Made by a program: the position numbers and the translations under genes. Shown here piece after piece: positions 1-11,607 of a stretch of 64,000 nt of DNA (positions within the stretch are counted from its first letter, which is position 1; each line of letters starts with the position of its first letter). A model generated the notes under the pieces. The model saw only the letters and a program-made list of their open reading frames with translations. It was not told where the DNA came from and did no database searches. The stretch is from Ophiosphaerella korrae (taxonomy: Eukaryota; Ascomycota; Dothideomycetes; Pleosporales; Phaeosphaeriaceae): assembly GCA_028456385.1 (NCBI GenBank), contig JALNQF010000101.1, positions 62,001 through 126,000 of the forward strand, written 5' to 3'.

Positions 1-2113
1 TGGCCCAGCTAGCCTCAATGACCCTTTTTTTTTACTAGGGTATCCGAGCACGTTCCCTGCGTCTGAGTCTGTTAGGTTAGATTGACTAGGAAGAGGAAGC
101 GGCGGTGCCTGGAGGCGCCTGGGGGCTGACCTTTGACATCTTTGTGCATACACCCACTTTCTTGATTGCGGATAGAGCTGACAAGAGGAAATTTGTATAG
201 TAAGAAGGCATCCACTAATGCTCATCCGCCCTACGCCTGCTATTATCAGCGAACTTTCATACACGCCCGAGGAAGTGTCTCAGCATTACAGTTGACCATG
301 ATGCACAAAACCCTCGAACCGATGCCAGGCCGAGCCGTGCCATGCATATCAGACTAACTGCATATCTCCCTGATGCATCCGGATATACCGATCAATTAAC
401 CTAAATAGAAAGGCTTGGGCGTTCGTAGTTAAATGCTTAGCGATGTGGGCGTGCTCACGTTGTTTGTGGGCTGAATGATGCGTCGGAACGTGGTTTGAAG
501 CGCCGCCCCCGGTTGGTTTTCTGGTTCAGCCGGGCGCGATGATTGGATTTGGCTTCTAAGCCTTCTTTGATGCTCGCCGTTGTGCTGGCGCGAAGAACAT
601 AAAGTGGATACCGCGTGGAAACTTGTGAAGGCTGCGCATCTCGGCCATTCTACTGATGTTGGCACCAAGTTGAGCGTCTTGTGAACAGCTGCATCGGGTG
701 GTGACCTTTTGCAAAAGCAGGTGGTGCAATGTGCAGTCATGATGGTGTCCTAATAATCTGGATCAAGAAGCTCGATGTTGATTCCGATGTGCCTGAACAT
801 GATCATCCGCTGTCCGCACCCTAACCATCTTGTCGGTGAAGTTGCTTTGTCGATCAAAGTAAATCCTTCAACATCGTCAGGCACTCCACCCAAGTCGATC
901 ATTTCGTGTTTCCAAACCGCGGACTAGCTTGTCACCATCACATTTTTTCTCGCGCAGCACCATACATGCTTTGTTTCGGTCTCATCACGCCCCGGCGTCG
1001 ATCACGGCTATTGTGTTATCGGCACTCACGGGGTCCGCCCCGTTCTTACAGCACTGGACGTGATAGAATGGCATTTTTAACTTTTGGCGTCTTGTCTGAC
1101 GTTGAGGTTCGGATAACGATATGCGATCAGTATCACATTCTGGATATGGACTGACATCCGACGAGGCCAGCCATTCACCCGATTTTGTTCTGTGTTGTGC
1201 TTTCTTCACAAGTGCTGTTGAACTTGAGGCTGTGCAAGGCTGCGCAAGGCTGATAACTCTCTCTCCATGTCTATTCATAACAAACGCGCCAGATGATCCT
1301 GAGATTCTCATGCCTGCAGTCAGCACTACATCCTGCCTACTTCTAATCTTACGGGCAACGTCCGCTATCCTATAATTGCTTCTTGGCATCGCAATCCCAG
1401 GCACTATGTAACAACCAACAAGATGAACATGTGTGCATTGGTAGTGTGACGCGACGCTCCTCGTCCGTCAAGTCTAACCATTCTTCATAGTAACTTCGCT
1501 GGTACATCGGTCGCACACCTATACGTACATGCTTGTTCCCCCTTGTACAACGAAACAAATTCCGGGGCAATGTCGGTCCCAGCTTTCCAAGGCGTCGAAA
1601 AAAAGCCTTGAAGCCTGCAAGTGGTACGTACGTGTTGTACGTGCATACTCAATCAAGCTTCCTTTATCCCTCTATTGTTTTGTCCGCTGTCACAACAATA
1701 AGGATAACGGTGAAACGAAACAGTTATGATATATGACGACCACAAATTCGTTTACCCTGTCAGAAGGATCACAGACGGTAACAGAAGAATTGCACTAGCA
1801 CCTCGGCTAATATATTGGTAAAATTGCTCCCTGACCTTGACCTATGCATAATTTAACCCTCCCCCGAGAAGATGCCTTGAAAACAGAAAGGTATGACCAA
1901 AGAGTCTGGTATGTTGCGCTTTTAACTGAGCCTCCTCAAGTCCTGTTGGACTGGCGTGTGTAGAGTCCAGTCCGTTATGGCGCTGAGAATGACCGGTGCC
2001 TTTTCACGCCTTCTGATGGCAGCTGGTTCTATAATAGCATCTGATGGTCAAGTCCACAGGATGAGAGTAACAGGCCTACATGTAGATTAAACTAATTTAC
2101 GCCCGTTGAATGA
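1..2113. other. Left flank without a recognisable gene
   Basis: I see no supportable gene here. The longest open frames (about 100-140 codons, for example on the minus strand at 985-1404) have no recognisable domain, no convincing splice pattern and a composition like non-coding DNA. Base composition is ordinary, with CA and TG common, so this stretch has not suffered the RIP seen at the right end of the window. A short T run lies at about 25-33. It may hold the 3' region or promoter of a gene beyond the left edge. Confidence 0.5.
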
Positions 2114-3984
2114 TCACGATTCGAACACAGAATCATCCTCAGACAGCGCCCTAAGAACAGAATCATCCTCAGATGGTGCCCCAAGAACAGAATCATCATT
2201 GTCAGATGATAGCGCAGGGGCCAGATTGATGCTATCCACCTCAGTACTAAGGCCTGCCCGAAGAGAATCTTGGACGTCGGAAGCCCGTTTACTTCCAACT
2301 TGGACGGCGGATCCTTTTGAGGAGGCATAGGCATTCTGGTCAATGACACCATCATGGCCACCCAGGCCGTATGAGTGCGGGCATTGCTGGGGTCCATCGT
2401 ACAAGGCCTCGCTAGCCGACCTGTGTTGAATTGTGGCATGACTTTCTCCACTTGTCTGTCTGTACTGTGAAGCCGGGAACACAGTGATTCCAGTAGTGGA
2501 GTTTGCCACCTCTTCGGGCTCGGGACTGGGGTCGTTTTCCTTGTCGTCATGATCAAGGTACAAAGGCGATGCCAGCTCCGCCTCCGATGCTAACTGGTCT
2601 TCGAGGCGCTCGACGTATATTGAGAATGGTAGGCCTGCTTGGGTGGGCCAAATATCTCCATTATGTGAACGAGGACCTTTGCCCCTGGATTCAAGCACAC
2701 ACGGTGTTCCTTTGAGGCGATTACAATCCTTTGGGGCAGCCACGTGTGATATTGGTGAGGATGACCTAATGTTCGCACCTAGTCATGCAGTTAGTCATAT
2801 CTTTAACTGACTATACTCATGCCCGCTTCGTAACACTTGAGCGAATATATAGCTTACCTAACTTTACCTTACGGCCCACCCTGCCTTCGTCTTCGTAGTT
2901 ATCCTGGGTGTATTGCCCAGACTCATTGTCTACATTGACAACAGCGTTATCCGTTTCTGCCATACTGGAGTCTTCTTCGGGCAGGTCAATAATCTGCGAA
3001 GACTTGAACTTCTTTTCACGAACTCGGGGAGAAATATGCTCAGCGATATATTGCGAGTCTTCCGAATTGGTTTTGGTTGTATGTAGGTCGTCATCATCAG
3101 CACTGCTAGATACCTCCAGATCGCCATCTTGGGGATGAACATTCATGTCGTAGGATATGGTCGGGCCCGAAGCCTTCCGTGTCGAACGTCGGGCAGGTTC
3201 TGGAGACCATGATTGGCGCTGGACACGTTTTTTGCCTTTCTCAACATGTTTTTGTCTCTTTCTATTCTCTTTGACGACTCTATCCTGAGCTAGTTTACTC
3301 CCAGGGCCCGAGTTTTCACTATGCGTAAAAAAACACTCAACTGTACCATCTGAGAGGGGATTTATCTCCCCGTGAGCGGAGCGTCGTTTGGTCGCTTGTG
3401 AGGGTCTGATTGTGTCATCCATTGGGTGATATTTGACGTCGTATACAAGCCTGCTCTGCTTGCGATCGCGAAAAGAATATGAAGAAAGCGGCAGACTACA
3501 TTGGACAGTAGAATGATCTGTAGTTGGCCGTTCGTCCTCATTTTCTGTCAAGTCGATAATATTTCTTGCATCCACGGCGGTAAGAAGCGTCACTCCACTT
3601 GCTTCCTTCCTTCGTGGTCTGGCACTAATAGGACGATGAACAGATGACTATCATTATTAGTTTTTTTTTAATGGGCGAGTAAATGCAAAAGCATCTCACA
3701 GTCGTCAAGGTCCTCTCCATGCTGTCCAATATATCTGTTACCGGGTGTTCAAATGAATCTTCCAAGTTCCTTGCAATGAGCGGGTGCTCTCCTACCCCAC
3801 CGATAGGAGAGCCTGTCATCTGGCCAGGGCTTGGTATACATTGCTGTGAGTGATCGAATACTAAAGTCGTTTGTATGCTATACTTGTCCCTTTCCTCGTA
3901 AGATGCGGCAGAAGAAGGTAACTTCTCCCGACTCGCTGAAGAAGACAATCCTGTAAACGACTGCAATGCTTGTTCGTGATTCAT
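2114..3984 (-). CDS. Hypothetical nuclear protein with SUMO-interaction-like motifs
   Basis: I built a three-exon model: 3700-3984, 3648-3699 as a 52 bp intron (GTGAGA donor, ACTAATAATGATAG acceptor), 2858-3647, then a 79 bp intron 2779-2857 (GTAAGC donor, branch GACTAACTG), and 2114-2778. It encodes 579 residues and no known enzyme domain. Two hydrophobic-acidic motifs, IIDLTENEDE near residue 125 and IIDLPEEDSS near 314, look like SUMO-interaction motifs. Two short repeats, YDVKYHP (about 164) and YDMNVHP (about 261), flank a Lys/Arg-rich stretch (about 218-253) that could be a nuclear localisation signal. The C-terminus carries three tandem acidic units of the form EDDSVL. The protein is otherwise low in complexity and probably largely disordered. 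A nuclear, SUMO-linked role is inference. The reading frame and splice sites are well supported, the function is not. Two ACGCGT sites lie about 190-210 bp upstream. Confidence 0.72.
3648..3699 (-). other. Intron 1 of the SIM-like protein gene
   Basis: This 52 bp intron begins GTGAGA and ends GATAG on the minus strand, with an ACTAATAAT branch-like sequence just before the acceptor. It is phase 0 and joins the 95-codon first exon to the frame carrying the first IIDLT motif. A second TAG acceptor 22 nt further on would break the frame. Confidence 0.7.
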
Positions 3985-4642
3985 GGCCTATGTGGTCTCT
4001 CGCTGCCTGTAGCTGCTTTGCTTTGGGGTGATGCAGTGTGGAGTACAATTTCAGAAACGAAGCTTCTCGCGCCAGTGGGATTAATCAAGGCGGTATGAAA
4101 TCAATTGTGGGAAGAATGTAGGAATTCAAGGTGAGATGAGAAGCATTGTGAGAGGAGAAGTGATGCGCCCACGCGTGCCTTCCTTGAACGCGTGCTCACA
4201 TGACCGTGATCAAACTTTGCATTCAGGTGGAAGGTACGACTAAACGTACTCGAAGTTGTGAAAGACGGCTGTGATAGATGTCAGGTAGGGCGACGAAGAT
4301 ACGAGATCAGTTAGTATAGCTGTAGATGGTGATCGAATCAAGGTAATCACAACGTCCATTGACGAGATGTGGTATACGGTAAGAACCATAGTAAATCACG
4401 TTGGCGCCTATCTCGATTCATATTACTCACGTGCGCCGGTCATGATGAGAATTGTAAGCTTAGAGATGTTTGGCACAAAACTAAGAGTATCTGGAATTGG
4501 ATAGCATATGCGCCGTGTGCATGTCCGGCGCCATCAATTGTATTTCGCCTGCCGTCATATGCTCAGAGAACGCCAATAAGACAAAAGTAGAACAACTCGC
4601 TTGAACGCAGACAAACAAATGGAAAGAAGCAAGTAGGGAAAG
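3985..4642. other. Intergenic region between two minus-strand genes
   Basis: This is the upstream region of the SIM-like protein gene and the downstream region of the acidic hypothetical gene. Apart from the two ACGCGT sites I see no gene. The 73-codon plus-strand frame at 4369-4590 has no support. Confidence 0.5.
4171..4193. promoter_or_regulatory. Paired ACGCGT (MCB-like) sites upstream of the SIM-like protein gene
   Basis: ACGCGT occurs at 4171-4176 and 4188-4193, 17 bp apart, about 190-210 bp upstream of the ATG at 3984. In yeasts this hexamer is the MluI cell-cycle box bound by the MBF complex at G1/S genes. The sites are seen directly; function is inferred. Confidence 0.4.
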
Positions 4643-5671
4643 CTACGTCCGGTTGGCGAATCGCGATGTGAACCGTACAGGTGGCTCCGGGAAATCCTCG
4701 TCGTCTTCTTCGTCGTCAACTTCAATATCCATGGCCTTTAGCCCTGTAGATGTTACTGAGTGCTTTGGGAGTGGCTGCGACACAGCTGGCAGCCCCGAAA
4801 TTTGTGGGAAGTGTTTCTTATACGGAGGGTCCATTGATGCAGGTATGGTAGGCGTGTCTTGTGATTGGGTCTGTTGTGAGTCTTGTAGGGTTGCAGCGGG
4901 ATACTTTGCGACTTCGATCTGTGCAATCTTGAGCACATCGGCCAGGCCTTTGCGGATACAGTCCAATTCTTTCCGGCAGTCGCCGTCCCGTATGATGAGG
5001 TGTGCCGCCGTCTCACATAGACTTTGTGCATTCTCCAACGCCTTGTCTGTCACGTCGAACAGTGCCATGGGTGCATTTGCAACACAGCTCATGCCAGGTC
5101 GGCTGTTGTTTCTTGCGGCGGCTCGTGCTCGCATCGACGATATATGGGGCCGGTAGCTGATCTTGGCTATGATGGCTTCATCTTCATCGTCATCTGCCTC
5201 TTCTTCTTCCTCGTCCTCGCTTGAGCCAGCAAGGGCAACCAGCTCTTGCATCTTGGCCTCCATCCTAGCCTTCCGCAGTAGATTCCGCCCCGTTCCTATA
5301 GCCCGTACTAGGAGTTCAAACGACTTTTGCAGATGTCCATCATAGTCGACCACAACCATTGTTCGTGTGCGGTATCGTGACGGCCCGGAGGCAAGCCCGG
5401 ACACGACGGAAAGGGTTTTGCGCTTGCGGTTCCCAGCTAGATCTGTCTGCGCGTCCTGCGACGGTGTGGCCTGCTCTGGAATGGCACACATCCCACGTGG
5501 CGTCGACTCAATTGACTCTGTCTTGCGCTTTGCCAAGGGAGACGATGCCATGGGCACCCTCACTATGGCCTCTTGCATGGCCGTCACCTTGTCCTCGACG
5601 GCGGTGATGTCTTGCAGCCATTGCGGGATCGAGTCTTGCAGGAAGGTGAAGGACTTTTGGATGTCCGACAT
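4643..5671 (-). CDS. Conserved-looking acidic hypothetical protein
   Basis: This is a single-exon frame of 342 codons from the ATG at 5671 to the stop at 4643. The N-terminus (about 1-40) looks helical and amphipathic and could form a short coiled coil. A basic patch NRKRK (about 81-85) could be a nuclear signal. A central helical segment (about 110-148, rich in Leu, Arg and Lys) precedes a long acidic run (about 151-166, mostly Glu and Asp) and a second helical region with regularly spaced Leu and Ala (about 215-262). The C-terminus has another acidic stretch (VDDEEDDEDF) and ends in an Arg-containing tail. I recognise no catalytic domain. Low-complexity acidic tracts with a basic patch suggest a nuclear or chromatin-associated adaptor, but that is inference. 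The frame is long, intact and free of stops, so a real gene is very likely. Confidence 0.8.
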   Translation of the reverse strand: MSDIQKSFTFLQDSIPQWLQDITAVEDKVTAMQEAIVRVPMASSPLAKRKTESIESTPRGMCAIPEQATPSQDAQTDLAGNRKRKTLSVVSGLASGPSRYRTRTMVVVDYDGHLQKSFELLVRAIGTGRNLLRKARMEAKMQELVALAGSSEDEEEEEADDDEDEAIIAKISYRPHISSMRARAAARNNSRPGMSCVANAPMALFDVTDKALENAQSLCETAAHLIIRDGDCRKELDCIRKGLADVLKIAQIEVAKYPAATLQDSQQTQSQDTPTIPASMDPPYKKHFPQISGLPAVSQPLPKHSVTSTGLKAMDIEVDDEEDDEDFPEPPVRFTSRFANRT

Positions 5672-7895
5672 GTCTTGGTCCGTGGTGGTTCAGAAGAGCA
5701 TCGACCAGCGAGCAATGTCGGTATGCAGCAGCCTATCTATTGCAGTGACAGGCAGCGAGTTGGTGTTGTAGAGCGGAGGATGGCAACGCAGCAGGGTCAA
5801 TCCCTTGGGCAACAGCGAGACGCGCCGTCGCCTTATTATGGGCGGAGGCGGTGGGTGCAGGCGGGCAAGGCAGGGCTGGTTGCGAATACGAGTGCGATCA
5901 ACAGGCCGCGCTTCGTTTGGATGCCGACATGCACGCGGGACTGTGGTTGTGCAGGCCCACGGACAGGACAGGCATTGCAGAAAGGATGAACAACCCTCGC
6001 CGAAGAATGAATGGAGTCCCGGGGGGAGGGTCCTGCAAAAGACGGCCCTTTTTGTCATCCCTTGGCGGCGATCAGTCGAGCTGGCCTCTTGCACATTCAC
6101 CATTCACCATTCACCAATCGCCAATTCACCCATTCACCGTGCTGCCTCCCAGGGTGCTCTTCAGAACTGCACGCTGCGTCTGGGGTCGCATGCCATAGCT
6201 TGTTTGCTGCTTGCCTGTTGTGGCGCCTGTTCGGCCGGGTGAGCCGTCACACATGGCTGACAAGCTAGAACCACGATCAAAGAGTCAAGACCATGACCCT
6301 ACTGCTAGGCACGGCCAGCGCATTGTCACTCGGGCTACTGTGGGCAATTTCAATGCAGATGCACTTTGTCGCTCTTTGCTCAGACTGGAAACCGGTCAGC
6401 AATCTGGGCCAGTGTCCAGGATACCCCTCATCATGCACATGCCTGTTCGAGGCATTTCATCTTTCTGAAATCTTGGTTTGACAAAGCGGCGCAGTTTCGC
6501 AATGTCATCTCGCGCCTGCGCTCCAATCAATACACAGTTCCTGCAACTGTGGCCATGGCGCTCCCTCCCATGGTGCACGCCGCAGCCACTGTGGGCGGGT
6601 TCAACGCACGAACCGAGTGCGGGTAAGACGGGCAACCGTTGACATCTGGAAGTTGGTGCATGCTGGGCATGTGCATGTGCCTTCACCACACACGCGCGTC
6701 TGCACCGAGCCACGGCGCAATCAAATGTCAGGTGACAGTCGCGATGCCTACCCAGAGGGGAACGAGCACATGGCGAGATACCATGTCGAGCTACGAGGAA
6801 CCTTTACTGTGTGCACCAGTGTGGGTCTAAGTATAGCCAGCTGCCACCAAGGGTCTTACGCCATCGCTCCATCAAAACATACTATGTACTGGGACGTACC
6901 TTGTCTGTTATCACATCTCAAAGTACTCTTCTAATGTGCCTGGCCAGGCTAACAGATTGTCAACCAGCTGCGGTGCAGTATCCTGGCTGCTGTTGCTTCC
7001 TCCTGACAGTTGGGGCATACTCGGTAGACAATAGGTTCATTTCCTCTTTCTGACCATCACACAAAACACACAAATATACAGACACATACTTGAGTAGATA
7101 CCAGGCAGAAACCTGTGCAATACCCATAGGGATAAGTCAGCCCCTGCAATAGCAACAAGACCCATTTGAACGCCTAAACACACGCTCCCTGTTTCCCATA
7201 TACTCACTTACGTTCTACTCAACATCCATATCGTCTAAGGACTAGCCCTTCGCAATAAGACTTTGCTCATCTACCGGCCCACCAGCAAAAATAGCCAAAC
7301 GCACGTTTGGCGAACTCAACTTGACGTGCGTGAGAAATGGGATGCGGATGAGGCGTCCCACCTAAGCTTATCAACCTCGATTCCTCCAATCACACAGATC
7401 GAGGCTCGCTTCACCTGGTTCAGTCGGCGCATTGGTCTACAGGGACGGTCCGGCGTAGGCGCTCGCCTTGCCCTGTTGCAAAACAGGCGGTCAAATATGA
7501 ATGGCCAGTGTGTACCTTGACAACAAGTGCATAGATAGTTATAAAGCTAACGGGTCATCATCAGGGGATATTTGAAGAAGTCGCCGACCTGAGCCACACT
7601 ACGGGAAATTTATGTTGACATGTTACTTGCATACGTCGAACGCCGTAGTCTGCTTTTGGAATGCACGTCGCAAATATGAACAAGGTGCTGCGACAACCCG
7701 TTACACCACCGCATCACAGCAAACAGGAGCGTTTTCGTGGTTGACTGGCCTCGCCCGGGTGAAATGAGCGTCGTGTTGTCGAGAACAAAGTAGGCAAAGC
7801 TAAGACTCGATCTCGTGATAATGCGCCGCTATGCTTGGTTATAGGATCCCTGGCAGAGTACAGGAATCTTTGCTACAACAATGTGGAAGATGTAT
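5672..7895. other. Long gene-free region with a short tandem repeat
   Basis: There are 2.2 kb between the acidic hypothetical gene and the 3' end of the oxidase gene. Several overlapping frames of 80-145 codons occur on both strands, but none has a recognisable domain or clear splice context. The start of the minus-strand gene at 5671 suggests that part of this is its promoter. A 7-mer tandem repeat lies at 6094-6138. Nothing else supportable was seen. Confidence 0.5.
6094..6138. repeat. Imperfect 7-bp tandem repeat (CATTCAC)
   Basis: About six imperfect units of CATTCAC lie in tandem (CATTCAC three times, then CAATCGC and CAATTCACC variants). This is a short minisatellite in non-coding DNA. 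Confidence 0.75.
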
Positions 7896-8785
7896 CTATG
7901 GCCAAAGCTCCTCTGTCCTCCAGCCGTCATTTGCCCCCGTACTATCATCGAAGGTATACCTGAACCTTCGTGCTTTTGCTGGGTCGCTGAGATCCGTCTG
8001 CTCAACGGAGTCCGGCACGATGACGACAAGACGAAAATTCTTACGCGCAACCGGATCATGAATATCATCTACTTTTGAACCTAACGCAAATTTTTTTTCA
8101 TCATAGGGATCCTTGGTGGATTGTCCTGGGGGTGGATTCCTGAATGAGCCTTGAAAGACCGTTAGACTCTTATGAACGACTTCGGTTTGAACACACCTTT
8201 GATCCCAGGGGATTGATTTCCAAAAAAACCTGTGAGCTCTTTTTGCCAACTCCATTCTCCTTGCTGGGCCCCTTCTATCACCCTCATCCTCTTTCCTACT
8301 TCACTCTTGACCGTGCGAACGCCACTGCTCTCCTCAGTTTCTTCGATATCGTCTGCAATGACGTACGCCTTGCCTTTGATCCGCCATTGCGCGCCCGCCT
8401 CTGAAACCCAGTACACAGCTTCTATTGGGCCTCCTCCTCCACTACCCTGTATCTGATCATTACTCTCTACATGCCCCGCACTTGTAGCAAAAATTTGACC
8501 GACCTTCTCCATGCGCACATCGGTCGTAAATGTGGGACAATCGCTTGCGAATATCTTCGGATTTCTTTCAGCGTTGTTGTGCTTGTTCTCAGGTAGCTCT
8601 GCCCAAAAGCCGCGAAAAATGCAGTATCGTACGCGAGGCACGTAGGGGACAGGAGCGCCTTTCGATGCATGATCAAGGGTACCTAGAACGAACTCTGGTG
8701 ATTTCATCTTTGACAAGTGTTCATTGAAGAGTTGTTTCCATGGCGCGGGTGGCAGCGCAGAAGCTGACGGTGTTGTAGTCGACAT
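7896..8785 (-). CDS. Alr4036-type FMN-binding oxidase (pyridoxamine phosphate oxidase fold)
   Basis: Two exons (8197-8785 and 7896-8149) are separated by a 47 bp intron at 8150-8196 with a GTGTGT donor, a TCTAAC branch and a TTCAAG acceptor. The product is 280 residues. The layout matches the fungal Alr4036 branch of the pyridoxamine 5'-phosphate oxidase split-barrel family: an N-terminal PAPW segment (about 13-16), a YCIFRGFWAEL strand (about 54-64), TFTTDVRMEKVGQI (about 85-98), a WVSEAGAQWRIKG segment in the middle, and after the intron the SFRNPPPG and DPVARKNFRLVVIVPD motifs. Family members bind FMN; the substrate is usually unknown, and pyridoxamine-phosphate oxidation should not be assumed. 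Splicing joins GSFRNPPPGQ in frame, which strongly supports the intron. Probably cytosolic, since no signal peptide or membrane segment is visible. Confidence 0.88.
8150..8196 (-). other. Intron of the Alr4036-type oxidase gene
   Basis: A 47 bp intron, phase 1, with GTGTGT donor, TCTAAC branch sequence and CAAG acceptor on the minus strand. Removing it restores the conserved GSFRNPPPG region. Retaining it introduces a stop within it. Confidence 0.85.
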
Positions 8786-9780
8786 TGTTCGTGCAACACA
8801 CGAGAGGCGGCGAATTGCTATACGTGAAGCAATGTTTGCTAGATGGAGAGTTGAGTCCTTCGGCTAGTAGAAGCTAGAAGCTAGAAGCTTTGGAGGTTAT
8901 GATATCGATAACGCCGTCATCCAATTACGACTCTGCAAATGGGCAACATCATGACATGAAATGACATAATTTGCATATTGATTTTTTCACTTTTTTTTTT
9001 TTTTAAGTAACACACATTTGTTTCATGATATGGCTAGCCTATGAGAGAGTACTGTTATAAATGTTGTGATAATATGTAATGCGCCACAAAGTGGATGTGG
9101 AGAAGGCAGGCACTCATTCTGCGTCAGCCAAGTTTCTATGTCAAACAAATTCAGACAACACCAAGATGTCTGTATAATCGGAAGAATATGCCATATATTT
9201 CTGGTGAATAATACCGAGATGCCCCAATGCCACATGAGCCCGAAGAGAAACAACCATGGACCCAAAGTAGAAACTAGCTAATACATAAGTACGGAATAAG
9301 CAATAGGGCAGGTTACACAGCAATACGGCGACGCCGAACGATCAAAATCCGATTCTTGTCTCGAGGGCTAGAATCAAGACTATTCGACGCATAGTATCTC
9401 GAAAAGTCAGATGTGACAGCCCTTGCCTTTTTCTCTTCCAAAGGGGGATTGCTAGACAGGGCGTGTGGTATAGCTCTTGCAATTAATTTAGCACATATGA
9501 TTATGGTACTAGTCGGGATTGACTACCCTCTGCGTGTATGGCGATGTGAGGCGTCATAGGTGCATTTGGTGCCGTATGAGATGACAAATGTTGGGGCGCA
9601 CGATCAGTTGAGGTAGCAACTAAAGGTAGGTATGGCAATTGTGCTGCGCTCTATTCCATAATTGAAGACTCTGGTACAACCGGAGTTCACGGGTTCCGGA
9701 TGAACGCCACAAGCAAAGATAATGCGTCTCACTATATATTATGCGCATAGAGTCTTGGAACACAAGTATAATCGTCTGCT
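8786..9780. other. Intergenic region between the oxidase and POL32 genes
   Basis: The left part is the oxidase promoter and the right part is the POL32 3' flank. A short direct repeat of AGAAGCT lies around 8868-8890 and a run of T at about 8992-9004. The 60-80 codon frames at 9023-9323 have no recognisable content. Confidence 0.5.
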
Positions 9781-11518
9781 TTAGGCTTTCTTAAAAAAGC
9801 TTGCAATATTGCCTTGCCCCTTTTTGGCTGGTTTACCTTTAGCGCTACTGGAAGGTTTGCCAGGTGCGGGCTTGGGTTTTTTCGGCTCTGGTTCAGCTTC
9901 AGAGAAAGACTCCCATACAGCTTCTTCTTTGGTGACTAAATGTAATCAATATACGAACACCATGGCTTGTGATTTGCTTACCTAGATATCCATCCTCATC
10001 CTTGACCTTCTTTTTTTTCATCACGCGTCGCTTACCACGTCTCCTGCCATCCTGGATGGTGATCGTTGGTTCTGGACCATCTGGTTCCTGGCTATCGAGA
10101 TTATTGGATGGAGTCGCTGCAGAATCAGACGGAGTTTCTACAGGCACATCAAGCATTTCTTCATCTAGGTGGAGTTAGACATTGGTTTCCATCTTGCCCA
10201 TCGTGTCTTACCATCGTCTTCCATCATTTTACGCAATTTCTCCTGTCTCTCTTCGCGTGATTTGCGTGCTGCTTCATTCTTTTCTGCGTCAACCAGGACA
10301 TCCGGCCCATCATCAGCATCACCTTCGTCTTCAGACATTCCCTGCATCGTTTCTTGGGATGTTAGCACAGAAAAAATTATGGGATCATGGACACTCACCA
10401 TCTTCAAGAGGCATAGGCGTTGACTCTTTTGAGGTATCAATGTCATTCACCTTCGGTTTCGCTTTAGCGAATGACTTGAAAAGATCGCCTGCTGTTTGAC
10501 TCTTGCGTGCTCCAGAATTTGAATCTGACCTCTTCAAGGTACTGTTGCCCGCTGATGATTGAGGGGTCGAACGACTCGAGGTATTGCCTTCAGATGTGCT
10601 ACCTCTATGGGCTGGAGCGGTAATGTCTTTTGCCTGTGATTTAAATGCAAGACCAAGCTTGGATACGGGTTTCGCGGCAGGCTTTGTAGTCGGAGTGGTA
10701 GTAGGAGGTGCAAATTTAGCAGTTCGTCGCTAAAGGGATATTAGCCTAGGTCCCTAAACTTTCTGCAGATTAATGATATTACCTTGACATGAGTGTTCTG
10801 TATTGAGCCGTATGTTTTCCATCGATCCATAGGATCTACTGCAGCAAATTCTGTAGTCGCTTCTTCATTACAAGCGGCCAAGATGCTCAAGTTCTATGCT
10901 TCTTAGTTACCGTTACTATTCATTGACAATGCACAAATTTCGCACCTCAATTGCACTAGGCTCCAGACTGTATATGTGAATCGACAACCCCTCATCAAAC
11001 TCTGCCCGCGTTTCTGCTGAATAGTCAGCCATATCATGTTGAATTCGAACAAAACGTACTCTCCAACTCTTCTTCCCTGACTAGCACAATTGCAGTTCTC
11101 TTGCTTGGCTCTGCTACAGGCTCCTCCGGCTCTGGCATGGAGCTCATGAACGGAGAGTTACGCATGGAAACGTCTCTACCGTATTGTTCGTGGGCGCCAT
11201 TGGTGTGCTCAACGGATCGCTTCTTGCCGGTAAGGAGGTAGGTTGCGTGGACTGACTTAGACTTTCTCGCATTCTGCTTCTGGTGGAAGTCAAATAGCAT
11301 ACTAGCATAACATTGTCAGCCGGATCCATGAAGTTGAATAATGAACGCTAACCTTTTTGCTGAATTGACATCGACCTGGAGAGCGCGGGAGAGAAGTCGA
11401 TATGTTACCTAGGGGGTATTAGTTACGATTGCAAGACTGCAGTTGTTTAGCGGCGCACCGGCTTGCTCTCAGTGAGCAGTCGCGCAGCAAGATAATCTCT
11501 ATATTGCTCTTCGGCCAT
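9781..11518 (-). CDS. POL32: DNA polymerase delta third subunit (Cdc27/Pol32)
   Basis: Nine exons on the minus strand: 11459-11518, 11353-11408, 11060-11301, 11016-10946, 10893-10783, 10729-10399, 10352-10212, 10164-9982 and 9935-9781, with eight introns of 43-53 bp and normal GT...AG ends. The product is 449 residues. The N-terminus (YRDYLAARLLTESKPVTYRL, then SRALQVDVNSAK) is the typical winged-helix start that binds the B subunit of polymerase delta. The AIVLVREEELE and GLSIHIYSLEPS segments continue this domain. The middle is Ser/Thr/Pro-rich, then acidic and Lys-rich. The last residues, QGNIASFFKKA, form a perfect PCNA-interaction (PIP) box, QxxIxxFF. The subunit tethers polymerase delta to PCNA in the nucleus during lagging-strand synthesis and translesion bypass. 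It is divergently arranged with the TBCD gene. Confidence 0.93.
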
Positions 11519-11607
11519 TGTAAAGTCGTGTGTTGCCGACACAACTGCTGAGACTGGCTATTGTATAACGTGCTAGCTACTTACACGAACAGCGCGAGGA
11601 AATAGCG

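Noticed and set aside
429..1404. Minus-strand frames of 103 and 139 codons in the left flank
   Set aside because: No domain, no codon-use signal visible and no plausible exon partners.
5367..6268. Overlapping plus-strand frames of 80-145 codons
   Set aside because: Most overlap the real minus-strand gene or lie in its promoter, and have no recognisable content.
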